From Streptomyces sp. YPW6 (lineage in GTDB: Bacteria > Actinomycetota > Actinomycetes > Streptomycetales > Streptomycetaceae), in assembly GCF_018866325.1 (NCBI RefSeq), contig NZ_CP076457.1, forward strand, positions 4,499,001 to 4,563,000: 64,000 bases of DNA. Direction: 5' to 3'. A program made the position numbers and the translations under genes. Positions 51,364 through 60,710 of this stretch are shown here, piece after piece. The notes under the pieces were generated by a model. It did not search any database. It saw only the letters and a list, made by a program, of their open reading frames with translations, and was not told the origin of the DNA. Position 1 is the first letter of the stretch, and every line of letters begins with the position of its first letter.

Positions 51364-52365
51364 ATGGCAACCCGTGCCGTCGCCCGTCGTACGTCCGCCG
51401 CCTCCGGTGAGACCGACCGGGCAAGCAGTGTTCGCGCCGTGGGCGGGGAGATCGCCGATCGCGACCTGGTCGGCATGTACCTGGACGAGATCGCCCGCAC
51501 ACCGCTGCTCGACGCCGCCAAGGAAGTCGACCTCTCCCAGACCATCGAGGCGGGCGTCTACGCCCAGCAGATCCTCGACGGCGAGGTGGAGAGCGATGCC
51601 GGTGACGCGAAGCGCGAGGAGCTGGAGGCGCTGGTCGCCGAGGGCGAGCGCGCCAAGGACATATTCATCCGTTCCAACCTCCGGCTCGTCGTCGCCGTGG
51701 CCCGCCGCTACCCGCGCGCGGGGCTCCCCCTGCTCGACCTGATCCAGGAGGGCAACGCCGGCCTGGTGCGCGCGGTCGAGAAGTTCGACTACGCCAAGGG
51801 CTTCAAGTTCTCCACGTACGCGACCTGGTGGATCCGGCAGGCCATCACCCGGTCCATCGCCGACCAGTCCCGCACGATCCGGCTCCCTGTCCACCTGGTG
51901 GAGGAGCTCGGCCGGATCCGCCGGGTCCAGCGCGAGTTCAACCGCGAGCACGGGCGCGACCCGGAGCACGAGGAGATCGCCGCCGAGCTCGACTCCAACG
52001 CCGAGCGCGTCGGCAACGTCCTGGACTGGGCCCGCGACCCGGTCAGCCTCAACATGTCCGTCGACGACGACGGCGACACCCAGTTCGGCGACCTGCTGGA
52101 GGACACCTCCGCCGTCTCGCCCGAGCAGTCGGTGCTGACCCTGCTCCGCAGCGAGGAGCTGGAGGACCTGATCGGCAAGCTCGACAACAGGACCGCCTCG
52201 ATCATCAAGATGCGGTACGGCATTGAGGACGGGCGCGAGCGGACCCTGACCGAAGTGGGCAAGCAGCACGGCCTCACACGGGAGCGGATCCGGCAGATAG
52301 AGAAGCACGCACTGCTCGAATTGAAGCGAATGGCTCACGACACGGGCTTTGACGCTGCGGCGTGA
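51364..52365 (+). CDS. hrdD: RNA polymerase principal-like sigma factor HrdD
   Basis: 333-aa group 2 sigma-70 factor. Region 1.2/2 runs from RDLVGMYLDEIARTPLLDAAKEVDL through FSTYATWWIRQAITRSI. Region 3 follows LPVHLVEELGRIRR, and region 4 ends RERTLTEVGKQHGLTRERIRQIEKHALLELKR. Length and N-terminus (MATRAVARRTSA) match HrdD. ATG 51364 has GGGAG 6 nt upstream; an earlier in-frame GTG would run over the sigma-R promoter. It recognises promoters like the vegetative factor HrdB and responds to redox stress through its own promoter. Followed by four stem-loops. Confidence 0.93.
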   Translation: MATRAVARRTSAASGETDRASSVRAVGGEIADRDLVGMYLDEIARTPLLDAAKEVDLSQTIEAGVYAQQILDGEVESDAGDAKREELEALVAEGERAKDIFIRSNLRLVVAVARRYPRAGLPLLDLIQEGNAGLVRAVEKFDYAKGFKFSTYATWWIRQAITRSIADQSRTIRLPVHLVEELGRIRRVQREFNREHGRDPEHEEIAAELDSNAERVGNVLDWARDPVSLNMSVDDDGDTQFGDLLEDTSAVSPEQSVLTLLRSEELEDLIGKLDNRTASIIKMRYGIEDGRERTLTEVGKQHGLTRERIRQIEKHALLELKRMAHDTGFDAAA

Positions 52366-52391
52366 GCCAATAACCCGTAATCTCCCCATCA

Positions 52392-52498
52392 AGCCGGTTC
52401 GCACCGGCTGACCGACCGGGTCGTTCCGGTCACCGACCGGTTTTCCGCCGGTCCACGAGCTGAGCCCCGGCGCCCACCCCCCCCGGCGTCGGGGCTCA
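52392..52498. terminator. Four stem-loops between convergent hrdD and the WYL regulator
   Basis: AGCCGGT/ACCGGCT (52392-52409); GACCGG/CCGGTC (52414-52431); GACCGG/CCGGTC (52435-52453); and a long stem TGAGCCCCGGCGCC/GGCGTCGGGGCTCA (52461-52498). The last is the likely bidirectional terminator. The middle two share arm sequence. Confidence 0.75.
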
Positions 52499-53539
52499 TC
52501 CCTGTTCCGGGCCGGCCTCCTGGCGCGGCTCCGGGCCGGCCCCGGCGGCGGCCCGTGCCAGCCGGGCTCCCAGGCCCTCCAGGTACGCCACCAGCTGCGG
52601 TGGACCCGCCACGGAGAACTCGCAGTCCACCAGCGCCAGCCGTAGCCCCACCCACTCCAGCGAGTCGGCGCACGAGCCCCGCAGCCGGCAGCCGCCCCGC
52701 CCGTCCGGCTCCGGCACCCCGAGATGCGCGGGCAGCCGCGCCGCCACGAACTCCGCCGGCGCGCCGAACCACACGTCGAGACGCAGCTCGGGCTGCATCC
52801 GCCGCATCGACCGGACCAGGAAGGCCGCCGCGTCCCCGCTCCCCGCCTCACCGCCCGTACCGCCCCCCTCGCCCCCGACGGGCAGCGGCCTCGGGGTGAA
52901 CCGGGCCCCCGTGGCGTACGGCTCGCCGACCCGGTCCACCCGGAACGTCCGCCAGTCCGTCCGGCCGAGGTCGTACGCCACCAGGTACCAGCGCTGCCCG
53001 GTGCTCACCAGCCGGTACGGCTCGACCTGCCGCTTCGTCCGGGAACCGTCGCCGCTGCGGTACGCGAACCTCAGCAGCTCCCGCGCGGTGGCCGCCGAGG
53101 CCAGCGTCGTCAGCGTCCGCGGATCGATGGTGGAGCCGTCGCCCCGGGTCAACGGGACCGTGGCGTTCTGGAGCGCGGCGACCCGGTGGCGCAGCCGGGA
53201 AGGGAGCACCTGCTCCAGCTTCGCCAGCGCCCTTACGGAAGCCTCGTCGACCCCCTCGATCGCGTGCCCCGCCCCGGCCCGCAGCCCCACCGCGATGGCC
53301 ACCGCCTCCTCGTCGTCCAGCAGGAGGGGCGGCATGGCGGCGCCCGCGACCAGGCGATAGCCGCCGACCGAGCCGCGCGAGGCCTCGACCGGGTAGCCCA
53401 GGTAGCGCAGCCGGTCGATGTCGCGGCGGATCGTCCGCGGGCTGACATCGAGCCGTTCGGCCAGTTCGCCGCCGGGCCACTCGCGCGGGGTCTGGAGGAG
53501 GGACAGCAACTTCAGCAGACGTGCCGGGGTGTCGGACAT
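52496..53539 (-). CDS. WYL-domain HTH transcriptional regulator
   Basis: 347 aa. The N-terminal winged HTH of DeoR/YafY type (RLLKLLSLLQ...LDVSPRTIRRDIDRLRYLGYPV) is followed by a WYL domain (VEPYRLVSTGQRWYLVAYDLGR) and a C-terminal extension (WCX). ATG 53539 opens MSDTPARLLKLL. It is divergent from a DHA2 exporter 61 bp away, the probable target. WYL domains sense small ligands or nucleic acids; here the ligand is unknown. Its stop lies in the terminator hairpin shared with hrdD. Confidence 0.88.
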   Translation of the reverse strand: MSDTPARLLKLLSLLQTPREWPGGELAERLDVSPRTIRRDIDRLRYLGYPVEASRGSVGGYRLVAGAAMPPLLLDDEEAVAIAVGLRAGAGHAIEGVDEASVRALAKLEQVLPSRLRHRVAALQNATVPLTRGDGSTIDPRTLTTLASAATARELLRFAYRSGDGSRTKRQVEPYRLVSTGQRWYLVAYDLGRTDWRTFRVDRVGEPYATGARFTPRPLPVGGEGGGTGGEAGSGDAAAFLVRSMRRMQPELRLDVWFGAPAEFVAARLPAHLGVPEPDGRGGCRLRGSCADSLEWVGLRLALVDCEFSVAGPPQLVAYLEGLGARLARAAAGAGPEPRQEAGPEQG

Positions 53540-53600
53540 GGCTCCAGGATGGCGGACCATCAGGTCATGATCTGACCTAAACGCCTCCTAGGTTCCTCCC

Positions 53601-55217
53601 ATGCCTTCTTCCGCACCGCCGCCGCCCGCGGCCCCGCACCTCGACCCGCCCCCATCGCCCACGGCGGTGAAGACGCCGCCCGTCGCACCCGTGGAGACGC
53701 CGGTCGCACCCGTGGAGGCGCCGGCCGAGGCGGTGGGGACGCCGGGAGCGTCCGCAGCCGCTTCCGCACCCGTGTCCGCCCCGGCGGACCGGCGTCGCTG
53801 GTTCGCGCTCGCCATCGTGATGACCGCGGCCTTCATGGACCTGGTCGACGTCACGATCGTCAACATCGCGATTCCCAGCATCACGCGAGAGACCGGAGCC
53901 TCCGTCTCCGCGATCCAGTGGATCACCGCCGGTTACGCCCTCGCGTTCGCGGCCGGGCTGATCACGGGCGGCCGGCTCGGCGACATCTACGGGCGCAAAC
54001 GGCTGTTCCTCATCGGCATCGGCGGATTCACGCTCGCCTCGGCCCTGTGCGGCCTGGCTCCCAACCCCGAGATACTGGTGGCCGCACGCATCCTCCAGGG
54101 CGCGACGGCGGCCCTGATGGTGCCCCAGGTCCTCTCGATCGTGCACGCCACCTTCCCGGCCCACGAGCGCGGCAAGGTCTTCGGTCTCTTCGGCGCGGTC
54201 GTCGGACTCGGTGCCGTCTCCGGTCCGCTGCTGGGCGCCCTGCTCACCGAGTGGGACCTCTTCGGGCTCGGCTGGCGGCCGATCTTCCTGATCAACCTCC
54301 CTGTGGGCATCGCCGGACTGGTCCTCGGCGCGAAGTTCATCAGCGAGTCCAAGGCCCCCAAGGCGGTCCGTCTCGACCTGACCGGCGTCGCCCTGATCAC
54401 TCTGGCGATGCTGATGCTCATCTATCCGCTCACCCGGGGACACGAGCTGGGCTGGCCGCTCTGGGGCCATCTCTCGATGGCGGGCAGTCTGTTCGTCTTC
54501 GCGGCGCTGGTGATCCACCAGCGGCGCAAGGCCCTGGCCGACGGCTCGCCGCTGATCGAACTGTCCCTGTTCCGGGTGAAGAGCTTCGCCGCCGGCATCG
54601 CCGTGCAGCTGACCTTCGGCGTCGGCCTCGGCGTCTTCTTCCTGGTCTGGACCCTCTACATGCAGATGGGCCTCGGCTGGAGCGTGCTGCGCGCCGGCGT
54701 GACGGGTGTCCCCTTCTCCGTCGCCGTCTCCGTGGCCGCCGGGATCTCCGTGCAGAAGCTCGTGCCCCGCTTCGGCCGCAAGGTCCTCCAGGCCGGTGCG
54801 CTCCTCATGATCGCCGGACTGCTGGTCTACCTCTGGGAGAGCGAGCGGTACGGCATGGGCATCAGCTCCTGGCAGATGGCCGTCCCGCTGGTGGTCATGG
54901 GCGTGGGGATGGGCCTGATCGTGGCTCCGCTGACCGACACGGTGCTCTCCGAAGTGCCCAAGGAACACGCCGGTTCGGCGTCCGGCCTGATCAATACCGT
55001 GCAGCAGATGGGGACGGCGCTCGGCCTCGGTCTGGTGTCCGTCGTCTTCTTCGGCGCGGTCGGTGACCGGTTGGCTCCCGCGGCGGTCGGCCCGGCGTTC
55101 GTCGACGCGTTCCAGCAGTCGCTGTGGTGGGTGGCCGGGGTGCTGTCGCTGATCTTCCTGGTGATGTTCGCGCTGCCCGCCCGGCCGCGCGCCCACGGGG
55201 AGGCCGGCCCGCACTGA
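53601..55217 (+). CDS. DHA2-family MFS exporter
   Basis: 538 aa. A Pro/Ala-rich cytoplasmic leader (1-62, VAPVETPVAPVEAP-like repeats), then 14 predicted segments. First segment LVDVTIVNIAIPS and the GGRLGDIYGRKR loop are of the EmrB/QacA class. Divergent from the WYL regulator across 61 bp. Probably a regulated multidrug efflux pump. Confidence 0.88.
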   Translation: MPSSAPPPPAAPHLDPPPSPTAVKTPPVAPVETPVAPVEAPAEAVGTPGASAAASAPVSAPADRRRWFALAIVMTAAFMDLVDVTIVNIAIPSITRETGASVSAIQWITAGYALAFAAGLITGGRLGDIYGRKRLFLIGIGGFTLASALCGLAPNPEILVAARILQGATAALMVPQVLSIVHATFPAHERGKVFGLFGAVVGLGAVSGPLLGALLTEWDLFGLGWRPIFLINLPVGIAGLVLGAKFISESKAPKAVRLDLTGVALITLAMLMLIYPLTRGHELGWPLWGHLSMAGSLFVFAALVIHQRRKALADGSPLIELSLFRVKSFAAGIAVQLTFGVGLGVFFLVWTLYMQMGLGWSVLRAGVTGVPFSVAVSVAAGISVQKLVPRFGRKVLQAGALLMIAGLLVYLWESERYGMGISSWQMAVPLVVMGVGMGLIVAPLTDTVLSEVPKEHAGSASGLINTVQQMGTALGLGLVSVVFFGAVGDRLAPAAVGPAFVDAFQQSLWWVAGVLSLIFLVMFALPARPRAHGEAGPH

Positions 55218-55244
55218 CCGGCACGGAGGGGGGCCGGGCCCGGG

Positions 55245-56000
55245 TCAGCAGATCCGGGTGCGGCTCTCCATCGCCGCGCGGGCGGCGGGTTCGTCCTCGT
55301 ACACCTCGCACATGTGGCGGCCGTCGGGCGTCGCCGTGTGCTCGACCTCCCACAGGCTCGTCTCGCTGCCGTCCAGCAGCAGGAACGCGTGCTCGTAGAG
55401 CGTGAATCCGGCCGGCCGGCCGTCGACATCGCACTGCCGCCCGAAGATCTGGGTGATGTGGTGGGCGAAGGCGGCCCGGAGCAGCAGGGCCTTCTGCTCG
55501 CCCGGCCGGTCGGCGTTCTCCGCACGGCGCAGCACGCGGCGGGCGTGGTCCGCGGAGTTGTCGGGGGCGTACATCCGGGGGAGCGGGGCCGGCGGGGCGG
55601 ACATCAGCATCGTCAGCATCTCCAGGTCCACCGGCGCCTCCGGCATTCCCTCGTCGCCGAAGGCCGGGGAGTCGGAGAAGCTCCCGGCCAGCCGGGACGC
55701 GGCGATACGGGCGTCTGCCTCGTCGTCGTACAGCTCGTGCCGGCGGGTGCTCCGCACGTCCCGGCCGCCGCTGTGCACCAGCTCCCACAGAGTGAGGGCG
55801 GAGCCGTCGGCGAGGAGATACGTGTGACGGTAGGTCTCGCGGTGCAGCACGGAGCTGTGGTGCGACGAGTGCAGCGAACTGCTGTGGGCGAGCGCCGTGC
55901 CGAGGCGGTCGACCGTGCTGTCGGGAAGGTCGAAGGAGTTCAGGGCGCGTCGCAGGAGTCGGTCGAGGTGGTGCTCGGTTGTCTCGCACGGATCGCTCAA
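55245..56000 (-). CDS. DUF6227-like conserved Streptomyces protein
   Basis: 251 aa, starting at TTG 56000 with GGAG upstream (MSDPCETTEHHLDRLLRR). It has two similar halves, each ending in a YLLADGSALTLWELVH / FLLLDGSETSLWEVEH beta-segment, suggesting an internal duplication. I recall this layout from the DUF6227 family, common beside hrdD in Streptomyces; function unknown. Soluble; no signal peptide. Confidence 0.75.
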   Translation of the reverse strand: MSDPCETTEHHLDRLLRRALNSFDLPDSTVDRLGTALAHSSSLHSSHHSSVLHRETYRHTYLLADGSALTLWELVHSGGRDVRSTRRHELYDDEADARIAASRLAGSFSDSPAFGDEGMPEAPVDLEMLTMLMSAPPAPLPRMYAPDNSADHARRVLRRAENADRPGEQKALLLRAAFAHHITQIFGRQCDVDGRPAGFTLYEHAFLLLDGSETSLWEVEHTATPDGRHMCEVYEDEPAARAAMESRTRIC

Positions 56001-56230
56001 GGTGGTGTCTCCAGGCCGTCGCCGCGTGTTACTCGATGCGTGCTTAACGTAGTCCCTGGGTCCGACATCGTGACCGGGGTTGCGTGAAAACGTAGGGCGG
56101 GCGCCGAAAGTTCCCGGCTCACTCCCGGTACATATCGGGCGCTTGGGGGGAACTCCCTTGCGCAGAGGGCGAGTCGGCCGCCCGTGCGCGCCCCCGGCTC
56201 ACCCCGCACGCCCCCCGGGATCTCGTGGTG

Positions 56231-57316
56231 TCACCGCATCGGAGCTCCGTACAGGTCGGTGTACGAGAGGAGCCTGCCGCCCGGCCCCTCGGTGCCGCGG
56301 GCCGCGCGCACCGCCTTCACGACGGCCCGCGCCAGGACGTCGGCGCCCGCCGCCAGGATCGCGTTGACGGCGGCCGGGTCCCCCGGTGGCACCGGCACCT
56401 GCCCGGTGGCCAGGGTGAACACGGTGTCTCCGTCGGTCAGCAGGTGGACCGGGCGCACGGCGCGGGCGAGGCCGTCGTGCGCGGTGCCCGCCAGCTTCTG
56501 GGCCTGTGCCCGGGTGAGGTCCGCGTCCGTGGCGACGACCGCGATCGTCGTGTTGAACGGCGGGACCCCGCCGCCGGCCGCCTCCGTCGCCTCCCGCTCC
56601 TGCGCGAGACGCCGCTCCGCCGCCGCATGGACCCCGGCCGGGGGAGGGGCCGGCGGCGCCCCGGCCCCGTACTCCCCGAACAGCACCCCGGTGCGGGGGT
56701 CGATCACCGAGCCCGCGGCGTTCACCGCGACGACGGCGCCCACCGTGACCCCGGAGGCGAGGCGAACGCTCGCCGTACCGATGCCGCCCTTGAGCTGCCC
56801 GGCCAGCGCACCGGTGCCCGCGCCCACCGTGCCTTCGACGACCGGCTCCCCGGGCTCCGTGGCAGCCGCGGCCTCCACCGCGGCGCGGCCGGTCGACGCG
56901 TCGGGGCGGGCCCGCCAGTCGCCGCCCCGGCCCAGGTCGAAGAGGGCGGCGGCCGGAACGACCGGCACCACCTGGGTGGGCCCGGGCCCGACCCGGACGC
57001 CCCGGCCCCGCTCCTCCAGCCACGCCATCACACCGGCCGCCGCGTCGAGCCCGAAGGCGCTGCCGCCCGTGAGGACGACGGCGTCGACCCGCTGCACCAG
57101 GTTGCGCGGATCCAGGGCGTCCGTCTCCCGCGTACCGGGCCCGCCGCCCCGTACGTCCACGGCGGCCACGGCCCCGCCCTCGGGCGCCAGGACGACGGTC
57201 GTGCCGCTCAGCGCGCCCGCACCGGCGACCTCGGCGTGGCCGACGCGGACACCGGCCACATCGGTCAGCGCGTCCAGCAGCGGCGGGTGCTCGGGGTCCT
57301 GGTCCTCACGCGTCAT
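56231..57316 (-). CDS. P1-family (DmpA-like) peptidase
   Basis: 361 aa. GVRVGHAEVAGAGALSGTTVVL opens the fold. GGSAFGLDAAAGVMAWLEERGRG is in the first half, and PPFNTTIAVVATDADLTRAQAQKLA holds the autoproteolytic Asn-Thr nucleophile site. DmpA-type enzymes are N-terminal nucleophile aminopeptidases related to ornithine acetyltransferase. ATG 57316 with GGAGGAG upstream is preferred over a longer start at 57358. Confidence 0.85.
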   Translation of the reverse strand: MTREDQDPEHPPLLDALTDVAGVRVGHAEVAGAGALSGTTVVLAPEGGAVAAVDVRGGGPGTRETDALDPRNLVQRVDAVVLTGGSAFGLDAAAGVMAWLEERGRGVRVGPGPTQVVPVVPAAALFDLGRGGDWRARPDASTGRAAVEAAAATEPGEPVVEGTVGAGTGALAGQLKGGIGTASVRLASGVTVGAVVAVNAAGSVIDPRTGVLFGEYGAGAPPAPPPAGVHAAAERRLAQEREATEAAGGGVPPFNTTIAVVATDADLTRAQAQKLAGTAHDGLARAVRPVHLLTDGDTVFTLATGQVPVPPGDPAAVNAILAAGADVLARAVVKAVRAARGTEGPGGRLLSYTDLYGAPMR

Positions 57317-57497
57317 CCTGCGGCTCCTCCGGTCGGGATCGGGGCCCGCAGGGAGCACGGGCCGCTACGCCTCGAACGTACCGGCGAGCCGGAACCGACG
57401 CGCGAGGTCCCGGGACGAGGCCACCAACCGCCGGCTCGGCGGTGAGCGCCCCGCTGTCTCTCCTGCCGGGGGGGGCGAGCCGCCGTACCCTGGAGAC

Positions 57498-57722
57498 ATG
57501 AGTGCCGCCCCCGCCCCCAGCCCGCGTGATGCGAAGCAGCAGCAGCCACAGGAGCAGCCGCACCGGGAACCGAAGCCCAAGCCGGTTCTGGTCTTCGACG
57601 ATCCGCTGGACCGGCAGTCCGCGGACGATACGGACCAGGGGTGGGGCGAGCGGCCTCCGGCCGGCAACAGCGCCGCGGACCTCGCCCGCTTCCTGGACGA
57701 GAAGCCGCCCCACCACATCTGA
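57498..57722 (+). CDS. Conserved small hydrophilic protein
   Basis: 74 aa with GGAGA just before ATG 57498. A Gln/Pro-rich N-terminus, then PVLVFDDPLDRQS and a conserved-looking C-terminus, AADLARFLDEKPPHHI. Similar small proteins are common in Streptomyces; function unknown. Convergent with mscL. Confidence 0.7.
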   Translation: MSAAPAPSPRDAKQQQPQEQPHREPKPKPVLVFDDPLDRQSADDTDQGWGERPPAGNSAADLARFLDEKPPHHI

Positions 57723-57738
57723 ACGGTCGCCCGGAGGG

Positions 57739-58272
57739 CTACCGGTCCTCGCGCGGACCGGCCGCGGCCCCGCCCGCTCCGCCCGGGGCGTCGCCCGACT
57801 CCGGCGCGGACGTGCCACCGGTGCGCTGGGCGACCAGCTCGTCGCGGATCTCCTTCAGCACCTCCAGCTCGCTCACCTCGATCGTTTCCTGCACGCCTTC
57901 CTTGGCGGCCTGCATCGCCGCCCGCCTGGCCAGATACTTGGCCATCGGCAGCACCATCAGGAAGTACACGACGGCAGCGGTGATCAGGAAGCTGAGGGTG
58001 GCGCTGAGCACCGAGCCCCACAGGATCTCGATCCCGTCCACCTCCCCGGTCTCCGGGTCCGTGGTGCACGGTCCCTGGAGGCAGGAGCGGTAGTTGTCCA
58101 GGTCCTGGGTGCCGAACGCGCCGACCAAGGGGTTGATGACGCCCTTGACGACCGCGTTCACGATGTTGGTGAACGCGGCACCGATGACGACAGCCACCGC
58201 GAGGTCGATCACATTGCCGCGCATCAGGAAGGCCTTGAAGCCCTCCAGCACACTGACCTTCTTCTCGCTCAC
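57739..58272 (-). CDS. mscL: Large-conductance mechanosensitive channel MscL
   Basis: 177 aa from GTG 58272 (MSEKKVSVLEGFKAFLMRGN). TM1 is NVIDLAVAVVIGAAFTNIVNAVV and TM2 LSATLSFLITAAVVYFLMVLP, the standard MscL pair. The C-terminal coiled segment and disordered tail are longer than in E. coli, as usual in actinomycetes. A pentameric channel that releases solutes on hypo-osmotic shock. Confidence 0.95.
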   Translation of the reverse strand: MSEKKVSVLEGFKAFLMRGNVIDLAVAVVIGAAFTNIVNAVVKGVINPLVGAFGTQDLDNYRSCLQGPCTTDPETGEVDGIEILWGSVLSATLSFLITAAVVYFLMVLPMAKYLARRAAMQAAKEGVQETIEVSELEVLKEIRDELVAQRTGGTSAPESGDAPGGAGGAAAGPREDR

Positions 58273-58385
58273 GGGTGAGCCTTCTTTCGTGTGGACGGTG
58301 GGGGGAGCACACTGCTCCACCACCCAAGGCGGCACAAGGCCGTACTGTCCAATCCGCTGATTCCCGCAGCCGCGGTGACAGAACG

Positions 58386-58934
58386 TCAGTGCGCATCGGA
58401 CACCGCCACGGCCAGCCGGCCCGACGTGCCCGCCCCGAGCAGCGCCGTGGCCGTCGGCCGCTCCACCGACAGCACCACCAGCGCCCCGGTCCCCGCGGAC
58501 GTGCGCGGCACTTCCGCCACCCGCGCCCCCCGGGCCACCACGCGCGCCTCGCCTCCCATCGCGCCGCCCACCGCGATCACATCGACCCGGTCGCCCGGAC
58601 GCAGCAGCCGCACCGTCTCCGGATCGGCGATCCGGACCGGCGCGGACACCAGCCGCACCGGCGGCCGTCCCGCCCCCGGCGGATCGTCCGGAGGACCGGC
58701 CCCTCCGTCGGCGCTGCTCAGGCCCGTGGTGGCCAGCGCCGCGCCCGCGAGAGCGAGCCCCGCTGCCGCCGCACGCCGTTGCCGGCGCAGCATCCGCCGC
58801 AGCCGTTCCGCGCCACCGGCCCGGACGTGCAGCGGACCGAACGGCCCCACCCCGCACGGCGCGGGCACCGGCGCGGAGCAGGAGGAGGGAGGGGGAGGAG
58901 CGGAAGGAGCGGAAGGAGGGGAAGAGGAGGACAT
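58386..58934 (-). CDS. SAF-domain (RcpC/CpaB-like) membrane protein
   Basis: 182 aa from ATG 58934. A Pro/Ser-rich cytoplasmic N-terminus, a basic stretch (RRMLRRQRR), one membrane segment (AAAAGLALAGAALATTGL), then a beta-rich SAF-like domain with RLLRPGDRVDVIAV. Related to the RcpC/CpaB proteins of Flp pilus assembly, but no pilus genes are nearby. Lies 113 bp after mscL on the same strand. Confidence 0.78.
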   Translation of the reverse strand: MSSSSPPSAPSAPPPPSSCSAPVPAPCGVGPFGPLHVRAGGAERLRRMLRRQRRAAAAGLALAGAALATTGLSSADGGAGPPDDPPGAGRPPVRLVSAPVRIADPETVRLLRPGDRVDVIAVGGAMGGEARVVARGARVAEVPRTSAGTGALVVLSVERPTATALLGAGTSGRLAVAVSDAH

Positions 58935-58953
58935 GGCAGCACCACCTGGGATC

Positions 58954-59152
58954 AGTGCGGACGAGCGCATCGGTGCGGACGAGGACGTCAGCCCGGACGC
59001 TCACATCGGCGCGGACGACGAAGGCGTCAGCGCGGACGAAGGCGTCAGCGCGGACGAAGACGTCAGCCCGGACGCGGACGTCAGCGCGGACGAGGGCGTC
59101 CGTACCGGCGAGTGCGTCCGTGCCGACAGGTACGTCCGTGCCGACGAGCGCA
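58954..59152. repeat. 18-bp imperfect tandem repeats
   Basis: Units around GTCAGCGCGGACGAAGGC are repeated at least eight times between the SAF gene and mtnP, open in several frames on both strands. Acidic SADEGV-type peptide would result on the plus strand, but no RBS supports a gene. With flanks this fills the 377-bp gap (58935-59311). Confidence 0.65.
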
Positions 59153-59311
59153 AGGGAAAGGGGAGCCAGGACCGGTATGACCCGGCCCGACTCCCCTCAC
59201 TCTCCCCTGTCCGGGCAGATCCCGCAGATGCCTGTGGACAGCCCCCGCACTGTGGACAACTCCGTCACCGGATCGTGGAGTTCCGCCCGCCCCGAGGGGC
59301 GGCCGTCCCGG

Positions 59312-60196
59312 CTACGGCAGCGTGATCCCCGTGTCCATCCCGTCCAGCGCGTGCGCGCACGTGCAGTTGCGGCTCTCCGTCTTCGGCAGCCCCGCCACCG
59401 CGTCGAACAGCACCGAGCGCAGCCGGTCCACATTGGCCGCGAACACCTGGAGCACCTCCTCGTGCGAGACGCCCTCGCCCGCCTCCGCGCCCGCGTCCAG
59501 GTCGGTCACCAGCGTCATCGTGGTGTAGCAGAGCCCCAGTTCCCGGGCGAGGACCGCCTCGGGGTGCCCGGTCATCCCCACCACGGACCAGCCCATCGCC
59601 GCGTGCCAGCGCGACTCCGCACGGGTCGAGAACCGGGGGCCCTCGACCACCACCAGGGTGCCGCCGTCCACCGGCTCCCAGTCCCGTCCGCGGGCCGCCG
59701 CGAGCGCGGCCTTGCGGCCCTCGGGGCAGTACGGGTCGGCGAAGCCCAGGTGGACGACGTTCGGGACGGCCCCGTCGGCCCGGGTCTCACCGTCGTAGTA
59801 GGTCTGCACGCGGGCCTTCGTCCGGTCCACCAGCTGGTCGGGGACGAGCAGAGTGCCCGGACCGAACTCCGGCCGCAGCCCGCCCACCGCGCACGGCCCC
59901 AGCACCTGCCGGACGCCGACGGAGCGCAGCGCCCACAGGTTGGCCCGGTAGTTGATGCGGTGCGGCGGCAGGTGGTGGCCGCGGCCGTGGCGGGGCAGGA
60001 AGGCCACCCGGCGGCCGCCGAGCTCACCGATGAAGACCGAGTCGCTCGGGCTGCCGTAAGGGGTGTCCACGGAGACCTCGGTGACGTCCTCCAGGAAGGA
60101 GTAGAAGCCCGAGCCGCCGATGACACCGATCTCCGCGGACCCTTCGGCCCCCGCCGTAGCCGTGCCGGAGTTCGTTTCCGTATCTGCGTTCACCAT
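59312..60196 (-). CDS. mtnP: S-methyl-5'-thioadenosine phosphorylase
   Basis: 294 aa of the MTA/PNP phosphorylase family. The phosphate-binding GVIGGSGFY lies near residue 25, FLPRHGRGHHLPPHRINYRAN is the MTAP signature, VEGPRFSTRAES binds phosphate and base, and VVGMTGHPEAVLARELG follows. It splits MTA to adenine and methylthioribose-1-phosphate in methionine salvage. Start ATG 60196. Confidence 0.92.
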   Translation of the reverse strand: MVNADTETNSGTATAGAEGSAEIGVIGGSGFYSFLEDVTEVSVDTPYGSPSDSVFIGELGGRRVAFLPRHGRGHHLPPHRINYRANLWALRSVGVRQVLGPCAVGGLRPEFGPGTLLVPDQLVDRTKARVQTYYDGETRADGAVPNVVHLGFADPYCPEGRKAALAAARGRDWEPVDGGTLVVVEGPRFSTRAESRWHAAMGWSVVGMTGHPEAVLARELGLCYTTMTLVTDLDAGAEAGEGVSHEEVLQVFAANVDRLRSVLFDAVAGLPKTESRNCTCAHALDGMDTGITLP

Positions 60197-60236
60197 GCGG
60201 TCACCGTATCCGCAGAGGTCTCGCCCACGGGAAGCG

Positions 60237-60272
60237 ACCGGACCCCGCCGAGCGGGCTCGGCGGGGTCCGGT
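60237..60272 (-). terminator. Strong hairpin between fmdB-like gene and mtnP
   Basis: A perfect 16-bp stem, 60237-60252 with 60257-60272, and a 4-nt loop, located just past the fmdB-like stop on the minus strand. Probably ends that transcript before mtnP. Confidence 0.85.
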
Positions 60273-60302
60273 GAAAGGGCGGGTGGCGCGGCGGACGCGG
60301 GC

Positions 60303-60644
60303 TCAGGCGGCCGACGTACCGCTCGACGAGGCCGACGCGGGGGTCGACGACGAGGAGGAGGACGACGACGCGGCGCTCGACTTCGTGTCCGAGCCCGTCG
60401 ACGACGAGGACGAACCCGAGTCGGAGGCCTTCGAGGCCGTCGACGCCGGCGAGCTGCTCGACGAGGAGCCGCGGCTGTCGTTCCGGTAGAAGCCGGAACC
60501 CTTGAAGACGATGCCGACCGCGGAGAACACCTTCTTGAGGCGTCCGTCGCAGCTCGGGCACACGGTCAGGGCGTCATCGGTGAACTTCTGCACCGCCTCG
60601 AGGCCCTCGCCGCACTCGGTGCACTGGTACTGATAGGTCGGCAC
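60303..60644 (-). CDS. FmdB-family zinc-ribbon protein
   Basis: 113 aa. MPTYQYQCTECGEGLEAVQ...CPSCDGRLKKVFSAVGIVFKGSGFY is the FmdB zinc ribbon (two CxxC pairs), followed by a long Ser-rich tail of about 60 residues. Regulatory or nucleic-acid binding role in the family; the exact role is unknown. Confidence 0.9.
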   Translation of the reverse strand: MPTYQYQCTECGEGLEAVQKFTDDALTVCPSCDGRLKKVFSAVGIVFKGSGFYRNDSRGSSSSSSPASTASKASDSGSSSSSTGSDTKSSAASSSSSSSSTPASASSSGTSAA

Positions 60645-60710
60645 TTGCTCCTCCTGGCACTCTCACTCAGTGAGTGCTAACGACGCTCCATACTGACGTA
60701 TTCCGTCGGA

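Noticed and set aside
58291..59325. Plus-strand frame rich in SADEGV repeats
   Set aside because: Built of 18-bp repeats open on both strands; no RBS; overlaps the SAF gene antisense.
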